From Gp6-AA40 sp036274155 (lineage in GTDB: Bacteria; Acidobacteriota; Vicinamibacteria; Vicinamibacterales; UBA2999), in contig DASUGH010000043.1 in assembly GCA_036274155.1 (NCBI GenBank), positions 46,068-110,067 of the forward strand: a DNA stretch of 64,000 nt. The letters run 5' to 3'. Shown here piece after piece: positions 42,927-54,060 of this stretch. A model generated the notes under the pieces. That model saw only the letters and a list, made by a program, of their open reading frames with translations. It ran no database searches and was not told the DNA's origin. The position numbers were made by a program, and so were the translations under genes. The first letter of the stretch is position 1. Every line of letters starts with the position of its first letter.

Positions 42927-45584
42927 CTACGCGACGTTCTTCCGCTGCCCTGCCGCCTCCAGCATCGTCTTCACGAGTGCGGCCGGCATGAACGGCTTCT
43001 GGATGAAACCGGCGATCGGATCCTTGTCGAAGCGCCCAACCGCTTCCTGGGCGCTGTATCCGCTCGTCAACACGATTGGGAGATCCGGTTGCCGTGCCTT
43101 GATCAGGCGGAAGGTTTCGACTCCACCCATGCGCGGCATTGTCATGTCGAGGAGAACCGCGTCGAAGGCCGCCTCGCGGGCGATTACTTCGAGCGCTTCC
43201 GCGCCGTCGCTCGCCGTCGTGACCTCGAATCCGGCACGCCGCAGCGACTCCCTGGCGATCGTCCGCACACCCGCCTCGTCGTCGACCACGAGCACCCGCG
43301 TCCCGTCGGCCCGGGCGGCCGATGGTTTCTGCTGCGGCGCTGCGGCGGCTGCCGGTGTGGAGGTCGCGGGGAGCAGCACACGAAACGTCGTGCCGCGACC
43401 TGGTGTCGAGGCAATCGTGATCGCCCCGTGATGGCCGCGCACGATCCCGAGGACCGCGGCCAGGCCGAGACCCCGGCCGGTGAACTTCGTCGTGAAGAAC
43501 GGATCGAAGATACGGGCCACGGTTGCGGCGTCCATGCCACACCCGGTGTCGCGTACTTCAGCGAATACGTACTCCCCCTCGGGGACATCGCTGCCCACCC
43601 AGGCATCGGCGACATCGGCCCGTTTCACATGGACGCTCCCGGTGGAAACGGTAATCTGGCCGGTCGCGGTCCCAATCGCGTCCGAGGCGTTGGTGATCAG
43701 GTTCATGATCACCTGGCGGATCTGGGCGGGGTCGCCGTCGAACGCTGGCAGTTTCGGCTGCAGTTCGAGGACGATCTCGGCGTTTCTCGCCACGGCGGTG
43801 CGCAGCAGGTGCGTCATCTCACCGACAATGCCCGAGAGATCGGTCGCCTGCAGCACGAACCGGCCCTTGCCGGAATAGGCCAGCATCTGATTCGTGAGCT
43901 CGGCCGCGCGCTGCGCGGTCGTCTGTATCTGGACGACGGAGTCGTAGGCGGGGTTTCCCGGACTCAATTCCTGCAGCGCAAGCCCGGCATGTCCGAGCAT
44001 TCCCACGAGCAGGTTGTTGAAGTCGTGTGCGATGCCGCCAGCCAGCACGCCGAGGCTCTCGAGCTTCTGAACGTGCTGCATCTGGCCTTCGAGACGGCGC
44101 CGCTCCTCCTCGGCGCGGACACGCTCGGTGATGTCGCGGTAGCACCAGACGCGTCCGCCGATATCACCGTCGACCCGCTGCGGCTGCGACATCCGCTCGA
44201 TGATTCGGCCGTCCTTGAGAGTGACGGTCACGCTCTGCGACGCGTCGCTGCGAGCAGCAGCACGGTAGTCGGCCAGCCGCGCTGGCGGATCGTCGCACTT
44301 CTCCACGCACCACAGAACCCAGTCTTCGGCGCTCGGCTTGGCGAGAATCTCGGGCGGGTACCCCCAGATGTCCACCAGGCGCTGGTTGTAGCGTCGCACA
44401 CGTCCGCCAGCGTCGGTGACCATGATGCCGTCAGCCACCGCCTCGAGCGTCGCATCGTGCAGCGCCAGCTCCGATCGCAGGTCGGCATCGATCGCCGAGC
44501 GTTCGAACGCCGCGCCGATCACGTTGCCGATCGCCTGCAGAAAATGAACGTCGTCCCGCGAGAAGCGACGCTCGCGACGATCCCCCACCGCGAGCAGCCC
44601 GTATGGTCCCGCACGTCCCGGAATCGCCACTGCGGCGCCGGCGGTCATGCCCTCCCGGAGATGAAACGCGTCAACGGGCGGACAGTCTGGCCGCCGATGA
44701 TCGAGCGTCGCGGCGGCCGCGTCTGCAAAGAGCGCGCAGGCGGGGTACGTCGCGCCGTCGACGGGCAGCCGCACCGGACCCGGCGACCTGGTGTCCCACC
44801 CCACACCGGCCCGCAGCGCAAAGCTCGCACGGTCATCCGCGAGCTCGAACACGGCCGCCGCCGGCACCTGCAGCGTGCTCGAGGCGAGGCTGGCTGCCTG
44901 GTCGAGCAGCAGTTTGAAATCGATGCCGGCAAGGGCCCGCTGACCAAGCGATGCGATCACCGCCTGTTGCCGCGCCCGGACCGCCGATTCGTGCTCGGCG
45001 CGCCGGCGTGCGTCGACGTCGCGAGCCAGGACGATCGCTCCTGAGACGGCACCGTGCTCGTCGGTGAGGCTGCGAACGGTGGCCTCGACGAATCGCGTGT
45101 CCCCTGATGTCCTCACGATCTCCGCATCGCCGCGCCAGTCGGTTCGCGATGCGATGGCCTCGTGGAGGTCGCCCCCACGAGTCCCGGCCATGCGGTTCGT
45201 AATCAACGAGCCCACGGCGTGGCCGGTGGCACCTGCAGCGGGGATTCCGAAGAGCGTCTCGGCGCCTGCATTCCAGCTCGTGACGCGGGTCTCAGGATCG
45301 ACCTCGACGATGGCATCGGTGACCTGCGCCAGGAGGTTCGCCTGCATCGCCTGATGTTCCACCGCCGCCCGCAGCTGGCGTGTCAAGCGCGTGACCTCAC
45401 GCCGGAGCCGCCGCGTGCCGATCAGGACCACCAGCAACCCGCCCATGCCGGCAGCAGCCGCGATGAAGAGAATCGAAGGGAAGCCGGCCGGGCTGGAACC
45501 TTCAGCGCTTGCGGCCGCCGCGGCCGCGACGCTCACATCGAGGCAGGTGAGCACGATGGAGGCAGACCAGAGGCGACACGCCAT
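42927..45584 (-). CDS. Hybrid sensor histidine kinase (PAS-GAF-PAS-HisKA-HATPase-REC)
   Basis: 885 residues. A signal-like segment and a membrane helix (about 33-57) lead into PAS1 (about 75-195), GAF (about 205-360), PAS2 (about 370-490), a HisKA dimerisation helix with GGIAHDFNNLL (about 515), HATPase_c with NLITNASDAI, DTGCGMD and GRGLGLAAVLGIVRGH, and a C-terminal REC with VLLDMTMPRMGG. An NtrB-like soluble kinase core on a membrane-near sensor. The REC domain makes phosphate passage to the downstream Hpt likely. Preceded by the REC-HD-GYP gene after 15 bases. Confidence 0.94.
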   Translation of the reverse strand: MACRLWSASIVLTCLDVSVAAAAAASAEGSSPAGFPSILFIAAAAGMGGLLVVLIGTRRLRREVTRLTRQLRAAVEHQAMQANLLAQVTDAIVEVDPETRVTSWNAGAETLFGIPAAGATGHAVGSLITNRMAGTRGGDLHEAIASRTDWRGDAEIVRTSGDTRFVEATVRSLTDEHGAVSGAIVLARDVDARRRAEHESAVRARQQAVIASLGQRALAGIDFKLLLDQAASLASSTLQVPAAAVFELADDRASFALRAGVGWDTRSPGPVRLPVDGATYPACALFADAAAATLDHRRPDCPPVDAFHLREGMTAGAAVAIPGRAGPYGLLAVGDRRERRFSRDDVHFLQAIGNVIGAAFERSAIDADLRSELALHDATLEAVADGIMVTDAGGRVRRYNQRLVDIWGYPPEILAKPSAEDWVLWCVEKCDDPPARLADYRAAARSDASQSVTVTLKDGRIIERMSQPQRVDGDIGGRVWCYRDITERVRAEEERRRLEGQMQHVQKLESLGVLAGGIAHDFNNLLVGMLGHAGLALQELSPGNPAYDSVVQIQTTAQRAAELTNQMLAYSGKGRFVLQATDLSGIVGEMTHLLRTAVARNAEIVLELQPKLPAFDGDPAQIRQVIMNLITNASDAIGTATGQITVSTGSVHVKRADVADAWVGSDVPEGEYVFAEVRDTGCGMDAATVARIFDPFFTTKFTGRGLGLAAVLGIVRGHHGAITIASTPGRGTTFRVLLPATSTPAAAAAPQQKPSAARADGTRVLVVDDEAGVRTIARESLRRAGFEVTTASDGAEALEVIAREAAFDAVLLDMTMPRMGGVETFRLIKARQPDLPIVLTSGYSAQEAVGRFDKDPIAGFIQKPFMPAALVKTMLEAAGQRKNVA

Positions 45585-45599
45585 GACGGTTCTGCGCGC

Positions 45600-46583
45600 T
45601 CAGTGCACGAGCGTCGTGGGTGATATCGACTGTGTCTCGAGGAAGGCCTCCACGTGGTGTGTGTGGAACCGGCCCTTCTCGACTTCCTTCCAGAGGTAAC
45701 GGACTGTGTCTTCCACCGGCCAGGCAGGACGGTAGGAGCGGGCGGACATCAGAGCGTCGTAGACGTCGACGATACCGACGATCTGGGCGAGCAGCGGGAC
45801 GTCATCGCCGCGCAATCCAGCCGGGTAGCCGCTGCCGTCGATCCGTTCGTGGTGGCAGAGCACGATCGGACGGACGCGCCGCAGCGACTGCAGCGGCGCG
45901 CAGAGCGAGTCGCCGATGGTCGGGTGACGCTTCATCAGCTCGAATTCTTCCGGTGTGAGCGGCCCCGGCTTCAGCAGCACCGAATCAGGGACGCCAATCT
46001 TCCCCACGTCGTGCAGATAGCCGCCGCGGTGCAGCGCCTCGAGATCTTCCGCGCCCAGTCCGAGCGCCCGGCCGAGCTGCACGGCGTACTGCGCCAGCCG
46101 TTCGCAGTGGCCGTTGGTCATCGGATCGCGCGCCTCGATGGTGAGCGCGAGCGTCATGAACGCCGCCTCGGCCGAGTCGAGCGCGTCGATGAGGTGCTTC
46201 ATTCGCGTGAGCGATCGCACGCGGGCACGCAGCTCGTGCGGATGGACCGGCTTCGAGAGAAATTCGTCGGCGCCGGCTTCGAGGCCGCGGATGCGATCCG
46301 ACAGGTCCGTCTGGCCGGTGACCAGGACGACCGGCGTCAGACGCGTCGCCGGGTCCGATTTGAGGCGCCGGCAGACCTCGAGCCCGTCGACCCGCGGCAT
46401 CGTGACGTCGAGAAGGATCACGTCGGGGTGATGTTCCCGCACGGCGTCCAGCGCCGCGGCCCCGTCGTCGGCGCTCACCACGTCGTGGCCGTCGGCGAGC
46501 AGCAGCTTCCGGAAGAGCGACCGGATGCTCTCGGTGTCGTCAGCGATCAGGACCCGGCTTCGCCGTGCGGCCGGAGAGTTCAC
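45600..46583 (-). CDS. Response regulator with HD-GYP output (RpfG-like)
   Basis: 327 residues. REC domain (about 8-125; RVLIADDTESIRSLF, VILLDVTMPRVDG) followed by HD-GYP (about 140-320) with GHCERLAQYAV, LHDVGKIGVPDSVLLKPG, HHERIDGSGYPAG and VDVYDALMS. All HD metal residues appear kept, so it should hydrolyse cyclic di-GMP when phosphorylated. The start is GTG at 46583 or a TTG at 46592 that overlaps the upstream stop (TTGA); GTG is preferred by codon type. It is the second HD-GYP protein in the window. Confidence 0.92.
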   Translation of the reverse strand: MNSPAARRSRVLIADDTESIRSLFRKLLLADGHDVVSADDGAAALDAVREHHPDVILLDVTMPRVDGLEVCRRLKSDPATRLTPVVLVTGQTDLSDRIRGLEAGADEFLSKPVHPHELRARVRSLTRMKHLIDALDSAEAAFMTLALTIEARDPMTNGHCERLAQYAVQLGRALGLGAEDLEALHRGGYLHDVGKIGVPDSVLLKPGPLTPEEFELMKRHPTIGDSLCAPLQSLRRVRPIVLCHHERIDGSGYPAGLRGDDVPLLAQIVGIVDVYDALMSARSYRPAWPVEDTVRYLWKEVEKGRFHTHHVEAFLETQSISPTTLVH

Positions 46584-46588
46584 TTCGT

Positions 46589-48040
<1,452 letters not shown>

Positions 48041-48225
48041 GTGACTCGCGGCCCGTCCCGACGGGCCCTCTCAGGTGGGCGCAGGAGCCGATTGCCGGCA
48101 CGTGCCCACCAGATTTCCTATCGGAGTCTCGAGAGAACCGCTGTAACGCCTCCGCACGGACGGACGGGCGGAAACGCACAGTCGATCAGCGCTGGAAGGG
48201 GAAGAAGGGAGAAGAACCGTGGAGT

Positions 48226-48543
48226 TCAGCCGCGAGCGAATCGGACAGCGTCGAGGCTCACGACCGGCTCGTGGCCGACGACGCTCGCCGAGTGGCGCCC
48301 CCCGCGAGGGACATCGATCCAGTCGCCGGGTCCCAGCACGAACGCCTCTCCGCCAAGGACGATCTCGAACTGCCCCGACACGACCGCGTCGATCTTGTCC
48401 ACGTCGTGGGTGTGCTCGGGGAAGTGCGTGCCGGGCGGATAGGTGTATCGGGACACGCGATAACCGGCGTTCTCGAGCTTTCGCCGGAGCGCGGGCTCCG
48501 AGAACGGACCGTCGGTCGCGCTGTTCCAGCGTGTGGCCGGCAT
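48226..48543 (-). CDS. Small cupin-fold protein
   Basis: 105 residues forming a single cupin barrel. Metal-ligand motif 1 is partly kept (PPGTHFPEHTHDVDKIDAVV), motif 2 is PGDWIDVPRGGRHSASV. Conserved histidines and the glutamate-poor first motif suggest metal binding, but no reaction can be assigned. ATG at 48543 lies two bases after the stop of the metallopeptidase gene, so it is translationally coupled to it. An upstream in-frame start would overlap that gene. Confidence 0.82.
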   Translation of the reverse strand: MPATRWNSATDGPFSEPALRRKLENAGYRVSRYTYPPGTHFPEHTHDVDKIDAVVSGQFEIVLGGEAFVLGPGDWIDVPRGGRHSASVVGHEPVVSLDAVRFARG

Positions 48544-48545
48544 GT

Positions 48546-49187
48546 CTATCTCAGCGCTTCCCCATGGGTGCGCAGCCACTGGCGCGCCTCCCGGTATCTC
48601 GGACAGGCGTCGGACACCAGCCGCCAGTAGGCCGGCGAATGGTCCATCCGGCGCAGGTGCATCAACTCGTGCACCAGCACGTAGTCGCGGACCCAGTCGG
48701 GCATCAGCAGCAATCTCCAGTTGAGGCAGACGTGACCGTCGCGTCCACAGGATCCCCAGCGTGTTCGCTGGTTTCTTACGCTCACGCGTGTGACGCTGAG
48801 CCCGAAGCGACGGGCAAGTTCCAGAAGCCGCTGCGGCAACTCGATGCGGGCGCGACGCTCGAACGCGCTGCGCTCGGGGAGTGCGGCCGACCTTTGAGCG
48901 AGTCTGACGCGCTCGCGGGCGATCCAGTCGCGATGCCGCTCGGCAAAGGCACTCGCTTCCTTTCGCGATCCGCCGCGCGGGATCGTGACCCGCGCCCGGC
49001 CATGCTGGTCGATCCGGAGGACATACCGCTTGGCCCGCCGATGCCGAACGAACACGCAGGGACCGACGCCCGGCAGGGCAGAGAGTCCCTGATAATCGAA
49101 CCGACGCACTGCCGGCGGCTCCGGCTCGTTCGTGTGCACACGGCTCCCGGCAGGCTGGACGTCGGCGAACGGAAGACCCAGCTGCAT
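48546..49187 (-). CDS. YgjP-type zinc metallopeptidase (M48-like, DUF45)
   Basis: 213 residues. The active-site HExxH is VHELMHLRRMDHSPAYW (about 163-179), with the extra downstream region PRYREARQWL typical of the YgjP/DUF45 group. The N-terminal half is a beta-rich domain with RYVLRIDQHGRARVTIP. Proteins of this group are predicted cytoplasmic zinc peptidases; WRLLLMPDWVRDYVLVH-like helix precedes the HExxH. Substrate unknown. It precedes the cupin gene and follows the PRC-barrel gene on the same strand. Confidence 0.9.
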   Translation of the reverse strand: MQLGLPFADVQPAGSRVHTNEPEPPAVRRFDYQGLSALPGVGPCVFVRHRRAKRYVLRIDQHGRARVTIPRGGSRKEASAFAERHRDWIARERVRLAQRSAALPERSAFERRARIELPQRLLELARRFGLSVTRVSVRNQRTRWGSCGRDGHVCLNWRLLLMPDWVRDYVLVHELMHLRRMDHSPAYWRLVSDACPRYREARQWLRTHGEALR

Positions 49188-49207
49188 GCTCGAAGAGAGG
49201 ATAGCAC

Positions 49208-49510
49208 CTACATGATCACGAAGCCGGGCGTCATCTCATAGGGTGGAACGTTCGCTTCTTCCATGCTGGGACTGTTGCGGATCTCCTGACGGGTCAGCGC
49301 CAGGTGCACCACCTGGTTCGCCCAGTCGATCCGGTCGATCGACGCGGGAGCGATCGCGACCCATTTGCCGCCAAGCCAGTTGCTCGTGTCGATGACGATG
49401 TAACAGATGCGCGCCACGGTCTCGTCGGTCAGGAAGTCGTCGATGTGTCCGATCGATCCGTCCGTTGCGTGCACGTGAAAGCCACGAATCCGGCTGAGTC
49501 GGTGTACCAC
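49208..49510 (-). CDS. PRC-barrel domain protein
   Basis: 100 residues covering one PRC-barrel (about 2-75): GFHVHATDGSIGHIDDFL, ICYIVIDTSNWLGGKWVAI. These small beta-barrels occur in photosynthetic reaction centres, RimM and many stand-alone stress proteins. The GTG at 49510 is chosen because GAGGAGG lies five bases upstream and the domain begins at once; a longer frame would reach into the divergent S41 gene start. It is divergent from the S41 gene, with about 73 bases between. Confidence 0.82.
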   Translation of the reverse strand: MVHRLSRIRGFHVHATDGSIGHIDDFLTDETVARICYIVIDTSNWLGGKWVAIAPASIDRIDWANQVVHLALTRQEIRNSPSMEEANVPPYEMTPGFVIM

Positions 49511-49583
49511 GCTGCCCTCCTCGAACGGTGTTCCGTGAAGGCATGTGCAATATACAGGCCTCTTTCCGGGTATTCTGTCAAAC

Positions 49584-51827
49584 ATGTCGAGGCTGGTGCT
49601 CGTCATCTGCGTGCTCGTCGCCACGATCGATTTCCGCGCCGTCGCTCAGCAACCCCAAACCGCACCTGCAAACCTCGACTTCGAAAACGGCACTCCTGGC
49701 CAGGCCGCCTTTTCCTGGTACGTTCCGCCGCAGCAGCCCGGTGTCAGCACGCGTCTGAGCACCGACGACCATCGTCGCGGCATGCAGTCGGTCGTTCTGA
49801 CCAGGGAAGCCATCGCGCCCCCGAATGCATCGGTGAACGTCTGGCAGGAATTCGACGCCACAACGTTCCGTGGCCGGCGTGTTCGCTTCCGCCTGGCGGT
49901 CAAGACCGACACCCCGAGCGCTCGCGCGCAGATGTGGCTGCGGATTGAAGGAGCCACCCCGCCCGGTGGCACGCCGGCCGTCTCCTTCCTCGACAATATG
50001 GATGATCGACCCATCTCCCGTCAGGAGTGGGGAGACTACGAGATCGTCGCAGACGTTCCCGCCACCGCCGCCCGCATCGCGCTCGGAATCTTCGTCGTCG
50101 GCACCGGCCGCGCCTGGGCCGACGATGGCACGTTCGAGGCGGTGGGCAAAGCCGAATCGCGGCCGCCGGAGGCACCGCGAGCGGTCACGCGCCGCGGGAT
50201 GTTGAACCTGCTGGCGTTCACGCGGCTCCTGGGCGCGGTTCGCTACTTCCACCCGAGCGATGAAGTGGCGCGCGCGGACTGGGACGCGTTCGCCATCGCC
50301 GGAATGCGCGCAGTCGAGGCCAGTCCTGACGCAGCGGCATTGGTGCGGCAGCTCGAGGTGCTCTTCAAGCCCATCGCCCCGACGCTCCTGATCGTGCCGG
50401 CGGGAACGCTGCCGCGCGCCGAAGCGCCCGCAGACGGCGGGGTGAAGCTTCTCGCCTGGCGCCATGCCGGACTGGGTACCGCTGCAGGGCAGGCACCGTA
50501 CCGCAGCGAGCGTGTGCCTGCCACCGAGCCGGCGGCGATGGACATCGAGCTTGGTGGTGGGGTGTCGGCTCGCCTGCCGCTGACCGTGATCGCCGACTCG
50601 ACCGGGACCCTGCCGCGCGGGACCGCGCCTGCCGCTGCAGACGTGCCACAGCCGACCCGTCTGCGCTTCTCTGCTGCCGACCGCGGCGTCCGCCTCGCAT
50701 CGGTGGCACTCGCGTGGAACGCCCTGGAGTTTTTCTACCCGTACTTCGATGTCGTCAAGACCGATTGGCCGGCGGCGCTCAGGACGGCGCTGCAGGAAGC
50801 GTCCACGGATCGAGATGCCGCTGAGTTCGCCGGCACCCTGAAGCGCATGGTCGCTGCGCTGCGTGACGGCCAGGCGCGCGTGATCGCCGGGAACGAAGCA
50901 GATTCGGCGTCGCTGCCTTCAATCGCCCTCGACTGGATCGAGGACAAGCTGGTGGTGACCTCTGCCGATCCAGCAACTGGCGTCGCGGCGGGCGACGTCG
51001 TGATCGCCATCGATGGCACCCCCGCCCCGCTGGCCATCGAAGGAATGGAGGCGCTGATCTCCGGTGCCACTCCGCAGTGGATTAGAGGGCGCGCCGTCCA
51101 GGAAATTCTCGCCGGTCCCAAAGGCACACAGGTGCGGTTGCGGATTGACAAAGTCGCGGCGCCTGGGACTCCGGTCGAGGTCTCGCTTCCTCGTACCATG
51201 CCGGGGTTTGCGCCGCCGCCGCGTCTCGACAAGCTGGCGGAACTGGAACCGGGCATTCTCTACCTCGACCTCGCCAGGTTGACCGATGCCGATCTCATGG
51301 CGGCCCTGCCGATGCTGTCGGGCGCGAAAGGGCTGGTGTTCGACGCGCGTGGATCGCAGTTGTCGACCGGACCGGATGCCCTGTTCGCGTATATGGCAAC
51401 TGACGCGCTGGCCAGTCCTCAGTGGCACGTGCCGGTGGTGGTCCGGCCGGATCGGGAACAGCTCACCTTCTCTCGCGGCGACGAGTGGAAGGTCGTGCTG
51501 CGGCAGCCGACGCTCACCGCCAGGCGCGCCTTCCTGTCCGACTATCATTCGATCGGCTACGCCGAGACGGTCCTCGGCATCGTCGAGGCCTACAAGCTGG
51601 GAGAGATCGTGGGCGGTCCGACAGCCGGCACCAACGGGGTCACCAACCGGTTCCGCGTACCAGGCGACTTCACCATCGTCTTCACCGGAACGAAAGCACT
51701 GAAGCAGAACGGTGCGCAGCATCACGGTATCGGAACGAAGCCGACCATCGCCGTGTCGCGGACGCGCGCCGGTGTCGCCGAGGGTCGCGACGAGATCCTC
51801 GAACGGGCTCTTCAGGCCGTGAAGTAG
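49584..51827 (+). CDS. Secreted S41-peptidase-fold protein, catalytic residues apparently lost
   Basis: 747 residues with a signal peptide (SRLVLVICVLVATIDFRAVA). Residues 30-190 are a jelly-roll or CBM-like domain, 200-430 a helical/tricorn-type core, about 470-560 a PDZ-like segment (IALDWIEDKLVVTSADPATG) and 570-747 the S41 catalytic subdomain with GEIVGGPTAGTNG. In active relatives the serine region reads about ISYAE and an earlier histidine lies in LRDGHG. Here these are SIGYAET and LRDGQA, so Ser and His seem replaced. It may bind peptides without cutting. Family comparison is from memory. Confidence 0.8.
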   Translation: MSRLVLVICVLVATIDFRAVAQQPQTAPANLDFENGTPGQAAFSWYVPPQQPGVSTRLSTDDHRRGMQSVVLTREAIAPPNASVNVWQEFDATTFRGRRVRFRLAVKTDTPSARAQMWLRIEGATPPGGTPAVSFLDNMDDRPISRQEWGDYEIVADVPATAARIALGIFVVGTGRAWADDGTFEAVGKAESRPPEAPRAVTRRGMLNLLAFTRLLGAVRYFHPSDEVARADWDAFAIAGMRAVEASPDAAALVRQLEVLFKPIAPTLLIVPAGTLPRAEAPADGGVKLLAWRHAGLGTAAGQAPYRSERVPATEPAAMDIELGGGVSARLPLTVIADSTGTLPRGTAPAAADVPQPTRLRFSAADRGVRLASVALAWNALEFFYPYFDVVKTDWPAALRTALQEASTDRDAAEFAGTLKRMVAALRDGQARVIAGNEADSASLPSIALDWIEDKLVVTSADPATGVAAGDVVIAIDGTPAPLAIEGMEALISGATPQWIRGRAVQEILAGPKGTQVRLRIDKVAAPGTPVEVSLPRTMPGFAPPPRLDKLAELEPGILYLDLARLTDADLMAALPMLSGAKGLVFDARGSQLSTGPDALFAYMATDALASPQWHVPVVVRPDREQLTFSRGDEWKVVLRQPTLTARRAFLSDYHSIGYAETVLGIVEAYKLGEIVGGPTAGTNGVTNRFRVPGDFTIVFTGTKALKQNGAQHHGIGTKPTIAVSRTRAGVAEGRDEILERALQAVK

Positions 51828-51921
51828 GGCCCTCATTCCAACGAAGTGCTACCATTCGCCCGCGCACGATTCCTGCCTGGGCAGGACGGCCGCACGTAGA
51901 CCGTACGTACGCCGTACGTAG

Positions 51922-51943
51922 AGGCGGACTTTCAGGTCCGCCT
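51922..51943. repeat. AGGCGGAC/GTCCGCCT palindrome upstream of sugar operon
   Basis: AGGCGGAC (51922-51929) and GTCCGCCT (51936-51943) flank TTTCAG. Just before it the direct repeat CCGTACGTA occurs twice (about 51900-51920). Both lie between the S41 gene and the sugar operon. Confidence 0.65.
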
Positions 51944-51958
51944 TCCGGAGAAGACGAC

Positions 51959-52870
51959 ATGATGACCCGACGAGAATTCGGCTCGATCATGGCCGGCAGC
52001 CTGGCACTCCCGGCGCTCGGCCTCGCGCAGACAGTCGCGGGGGTGAGGCTCGGCGTTCAGACCTACAGCTTCCGCGACCTGCCCCGCACGCCGGGCGGCG
52101 ACGCCACCGACGCCATCAGCAAGGCGATGACCGACTGTGCGCTCAGCGAATGCGAGCTGTGGTCGCCGCAGATCGAGCCCGCCACCGCGCCCGCTGGGCG
52201 TGGCACGCGACCGACAGCGGAACAACAGCAGAAGGCGCGTGAGGATCTGCGGGCCTGGCGCACCGACACGCCGCTCGAACACTTCCGCGCGATTCGTGCG
52301 AAGTTCGCGTCCGCCGGCCAGTCGATCTACGCCTTCAACTACAGCTTCAACACGAGCTTCACCGACGCCGAGATCAAACGCGGCTTCGAGATGGCGAAAG
52401 CGCTCGGAGCGGAGATCATCACCGCCTCGACGACGGTGGCGGTTGCCAAACGGCTCGTGCCGTTTGCCGACAAACACCAGATGGCGGTGGCCATGCACAA
52501 TCACTCGCGCACCGACGATCCGAACGAGTTCGCGACACCCGAAAGCTTCGCGGCAGCGCTCAGGCTGTCGAAGTACTTCCGCATCAACCTCGACATCGGG
52601 CACTTCACCGCCGCCAACTACGATGCCGTCGCGTTCATCCGCGAGCATCACGCCGAGATCACCAACCTGCACCTCAAAGACCGAAAGAAGAACCAGGGCG
52701 ACAACGTGCCCTGGGGCCAGGGCGACACACCGATTCGTGAAGTGCTGCAGCTGCTCAAGCGCGAGCGCTGGCCGATCCGGGCATATGTCGAGTACGAACA
52801 CCGGGGGCAGGCGGGGCCGGTCGACGAAGTCAAGCAGTGCGCCGTGTACGCCCGGCAGGCGCTCGCATGA
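51959..52870 (+). CDS. Xylose-isomerase-like TIM-barrel (sugar phosphate isomerase/epimerase), Tat-exported
   Basis: 303 residues. N-terminus MTRREFGSIMAGSLALPAL has a Tat-type RRxF motif and hydrophobic stretch, so the enzyme should fold before export. The TIM barrel (about 25-300) includes LGVQTYSFRDLP, the metal-ligand-like INLDIGHFTAANYD and LHLKDRKK, and YVEYEH near the end. This family isomerises or epimerises sugars such as inosose or keto-sugars. The ATG at 51959 has CGGAG eight bases upstream. Its stop overlaps the next start (ATGA). First gene of a four-gene catabolic operon. Confidence 0.85.
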   Translation: MMTRREFGSIMAGSLALPALGLAQTVAGVRLGVQTYSFRDLPRTPGGDATDAISKAMTDCALSECELWSPQIEPATAPAGRGTRPTAEQQQKAREDLRAWRTDTPLEHFRAIRAKFASAGQSIYAFNYSFNTSFTDAEIKRGFEMAKALGAEIITASTTVAVAKRLVPFADKHQMAVAMHNHSRTDDPNEFATPESFAAALRLSKYFRINLDIGHFTAANYDAVAFIREHHAEITNLHLKDRKKNQGDNVPWGQGDTPIREVLQLLKRERWPIRAYVEYEHRGQAGPVDEVKQCAVYARQALA

Positions 52871-54060
52871 CGGCAGCGCGCAAGCGCCTCGGCATGGGCC
52901 TGGTCGGTCCGGGCTTCGTCGGGGCGCATCACATCGACGCCGTTCGCCGTCTGGGTTTCGTGGACGTGGTGGCGGTGGCCGCCAGCAGCGACGCATCTGC
53001 GGCGCGCAAGGCGGAGGCGCTCGGCGTCGCGAAGGCGTACGGCAGCTACGAAGCGCTCGTTGCCGATCCAGACATCGACGTCGTGCACAACACGACCCCG
53101 AATCACCTGCACACGCCGGTGATCATGGCGGCGCTGAAGCACGGCAAGCACGTCGTGTCCGACAAGCCGCTCGCCACCACCGGCGCAGAGGCACGCGCGC
53201 TCTGGCACGCGGCGGAGAGTGCCGGCGTCGTCCACGCCGTGACCTTCAACTATCGCGGCAATCCGCTCGTCGAGCAGGCGCGGGCGATGATTGCCGCCGG
53301 CGAGCTCGGGCCGCTCCATTTCGTCCACGGCAGCTACCTTCAGGACTGGCTGCTCTATCCCACGGACTTCTCCTGGCGCCTCGAGCTGGACAAGGGCGGT
53401 GCGAGCTCCGCCATCGGCGACATCGGATTGCACTGGTGCGACCTGGTCCAGCACGTCACCGGCCTTCGCATCGCCAGCGTGCTCGCCGATCTGACAACGG
53501 TCGTCAAGACGCGCTACAAGGCGGCTGGATCGACCGAGGCATTCTCGGCGCAGACCGGCACCAGCCGCACCGAAGTCGAGATCTCCAGCGAGGATCTCGC
53601 GACGGTTCTCGTGCGGTTCGACAACGGCGCGCGCGGCTGCGTCACCGTGGGGCAGGTGTGCGCGGGACACAAGAACGACCTCTGGTTCGAGGTGAACGGC
53701 CAACGCTCCTCTCTCCGCTGGCACCAGGAGCGCCAGAACGAGCTGTGGATCGGCCGTCGGGACGGTCCGAACGGCATGCTGGCCAAAGACCCCTCGCTCC
53801 TCGTTCCAGCGGCGCAGGCGTACGCGCATCTGCCGGGCGGGCATCAGGAGGCGTGGGCCGACGCCTTCCGGAACGTCCTGCACGATGTCTACACGTATAT
53901 TGCCGAGGGCGGTCGGGCGGCCACAGGACAGCAGCCGGCATTTCCCACGTTCGAGGACGGTTATCGCGGCGCCTGCATCGTCGACGCGATCCTCCAGAGC
54001 CATCGGGGCGGCGGCGTGTGGACTCCGGTCGGTGCGGAAACGATGGCGGAAACGCGATGA
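52867..54060 (+). CDS. Gfo/Idh/MocA family oxidoreductase
   Basis: 397 residues. Rossmann fold with GLVGPGFVGAHHIDAV (about 10-25), the conserved DKPLATTGAEA (EKP motif, about 100), and GDIGLHWCDLVQHVTG (about 185-200), which contains the family's catalytic-region histidine. NAD(P)-dependent members oxidise sugars or cyclitols, often at C3 to 3-keto-sugars. It lies between two TIM-barrel isomerases, with ATGA overlaps on both sides, so the three are made together. Cytoplasmic, no signal peptide. Confidence 0.93.
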   Translation: MTAARKRLGMGLVGPGFVGAHHIDAVRRLGFVDVVAVAASSDASAARKAEALGVAKAYGSYEALVADPDIDVVHNTTPNHLHTPVIMAALKHGKHVVSDKPLATTGAEARALWHAAESAGVVHAVTFNYRGNPLVEQARAMIAAGELGPLHFVHGSYLQDWLLYPTDFSWRLELDKGGASSAIGDIGLHWCDLVQHVTGLRIASVLADLTTVVKTRYKAAGSTEAFSAQTGTSRTEVEISSEDLATVLVRFDNGARGCVTVGQVCAGHKNDLWFEVNGQRSSLRWHQERQNELWIGRRDGPNGMLAKDPSLLVPAAQAYAHLPGGHQEAWADAFRNVLHDVYTYIAEGGRAATGQQPAFPTFEDGYRGACIVDAILQSHRGGGVWTPVGAETMAETR

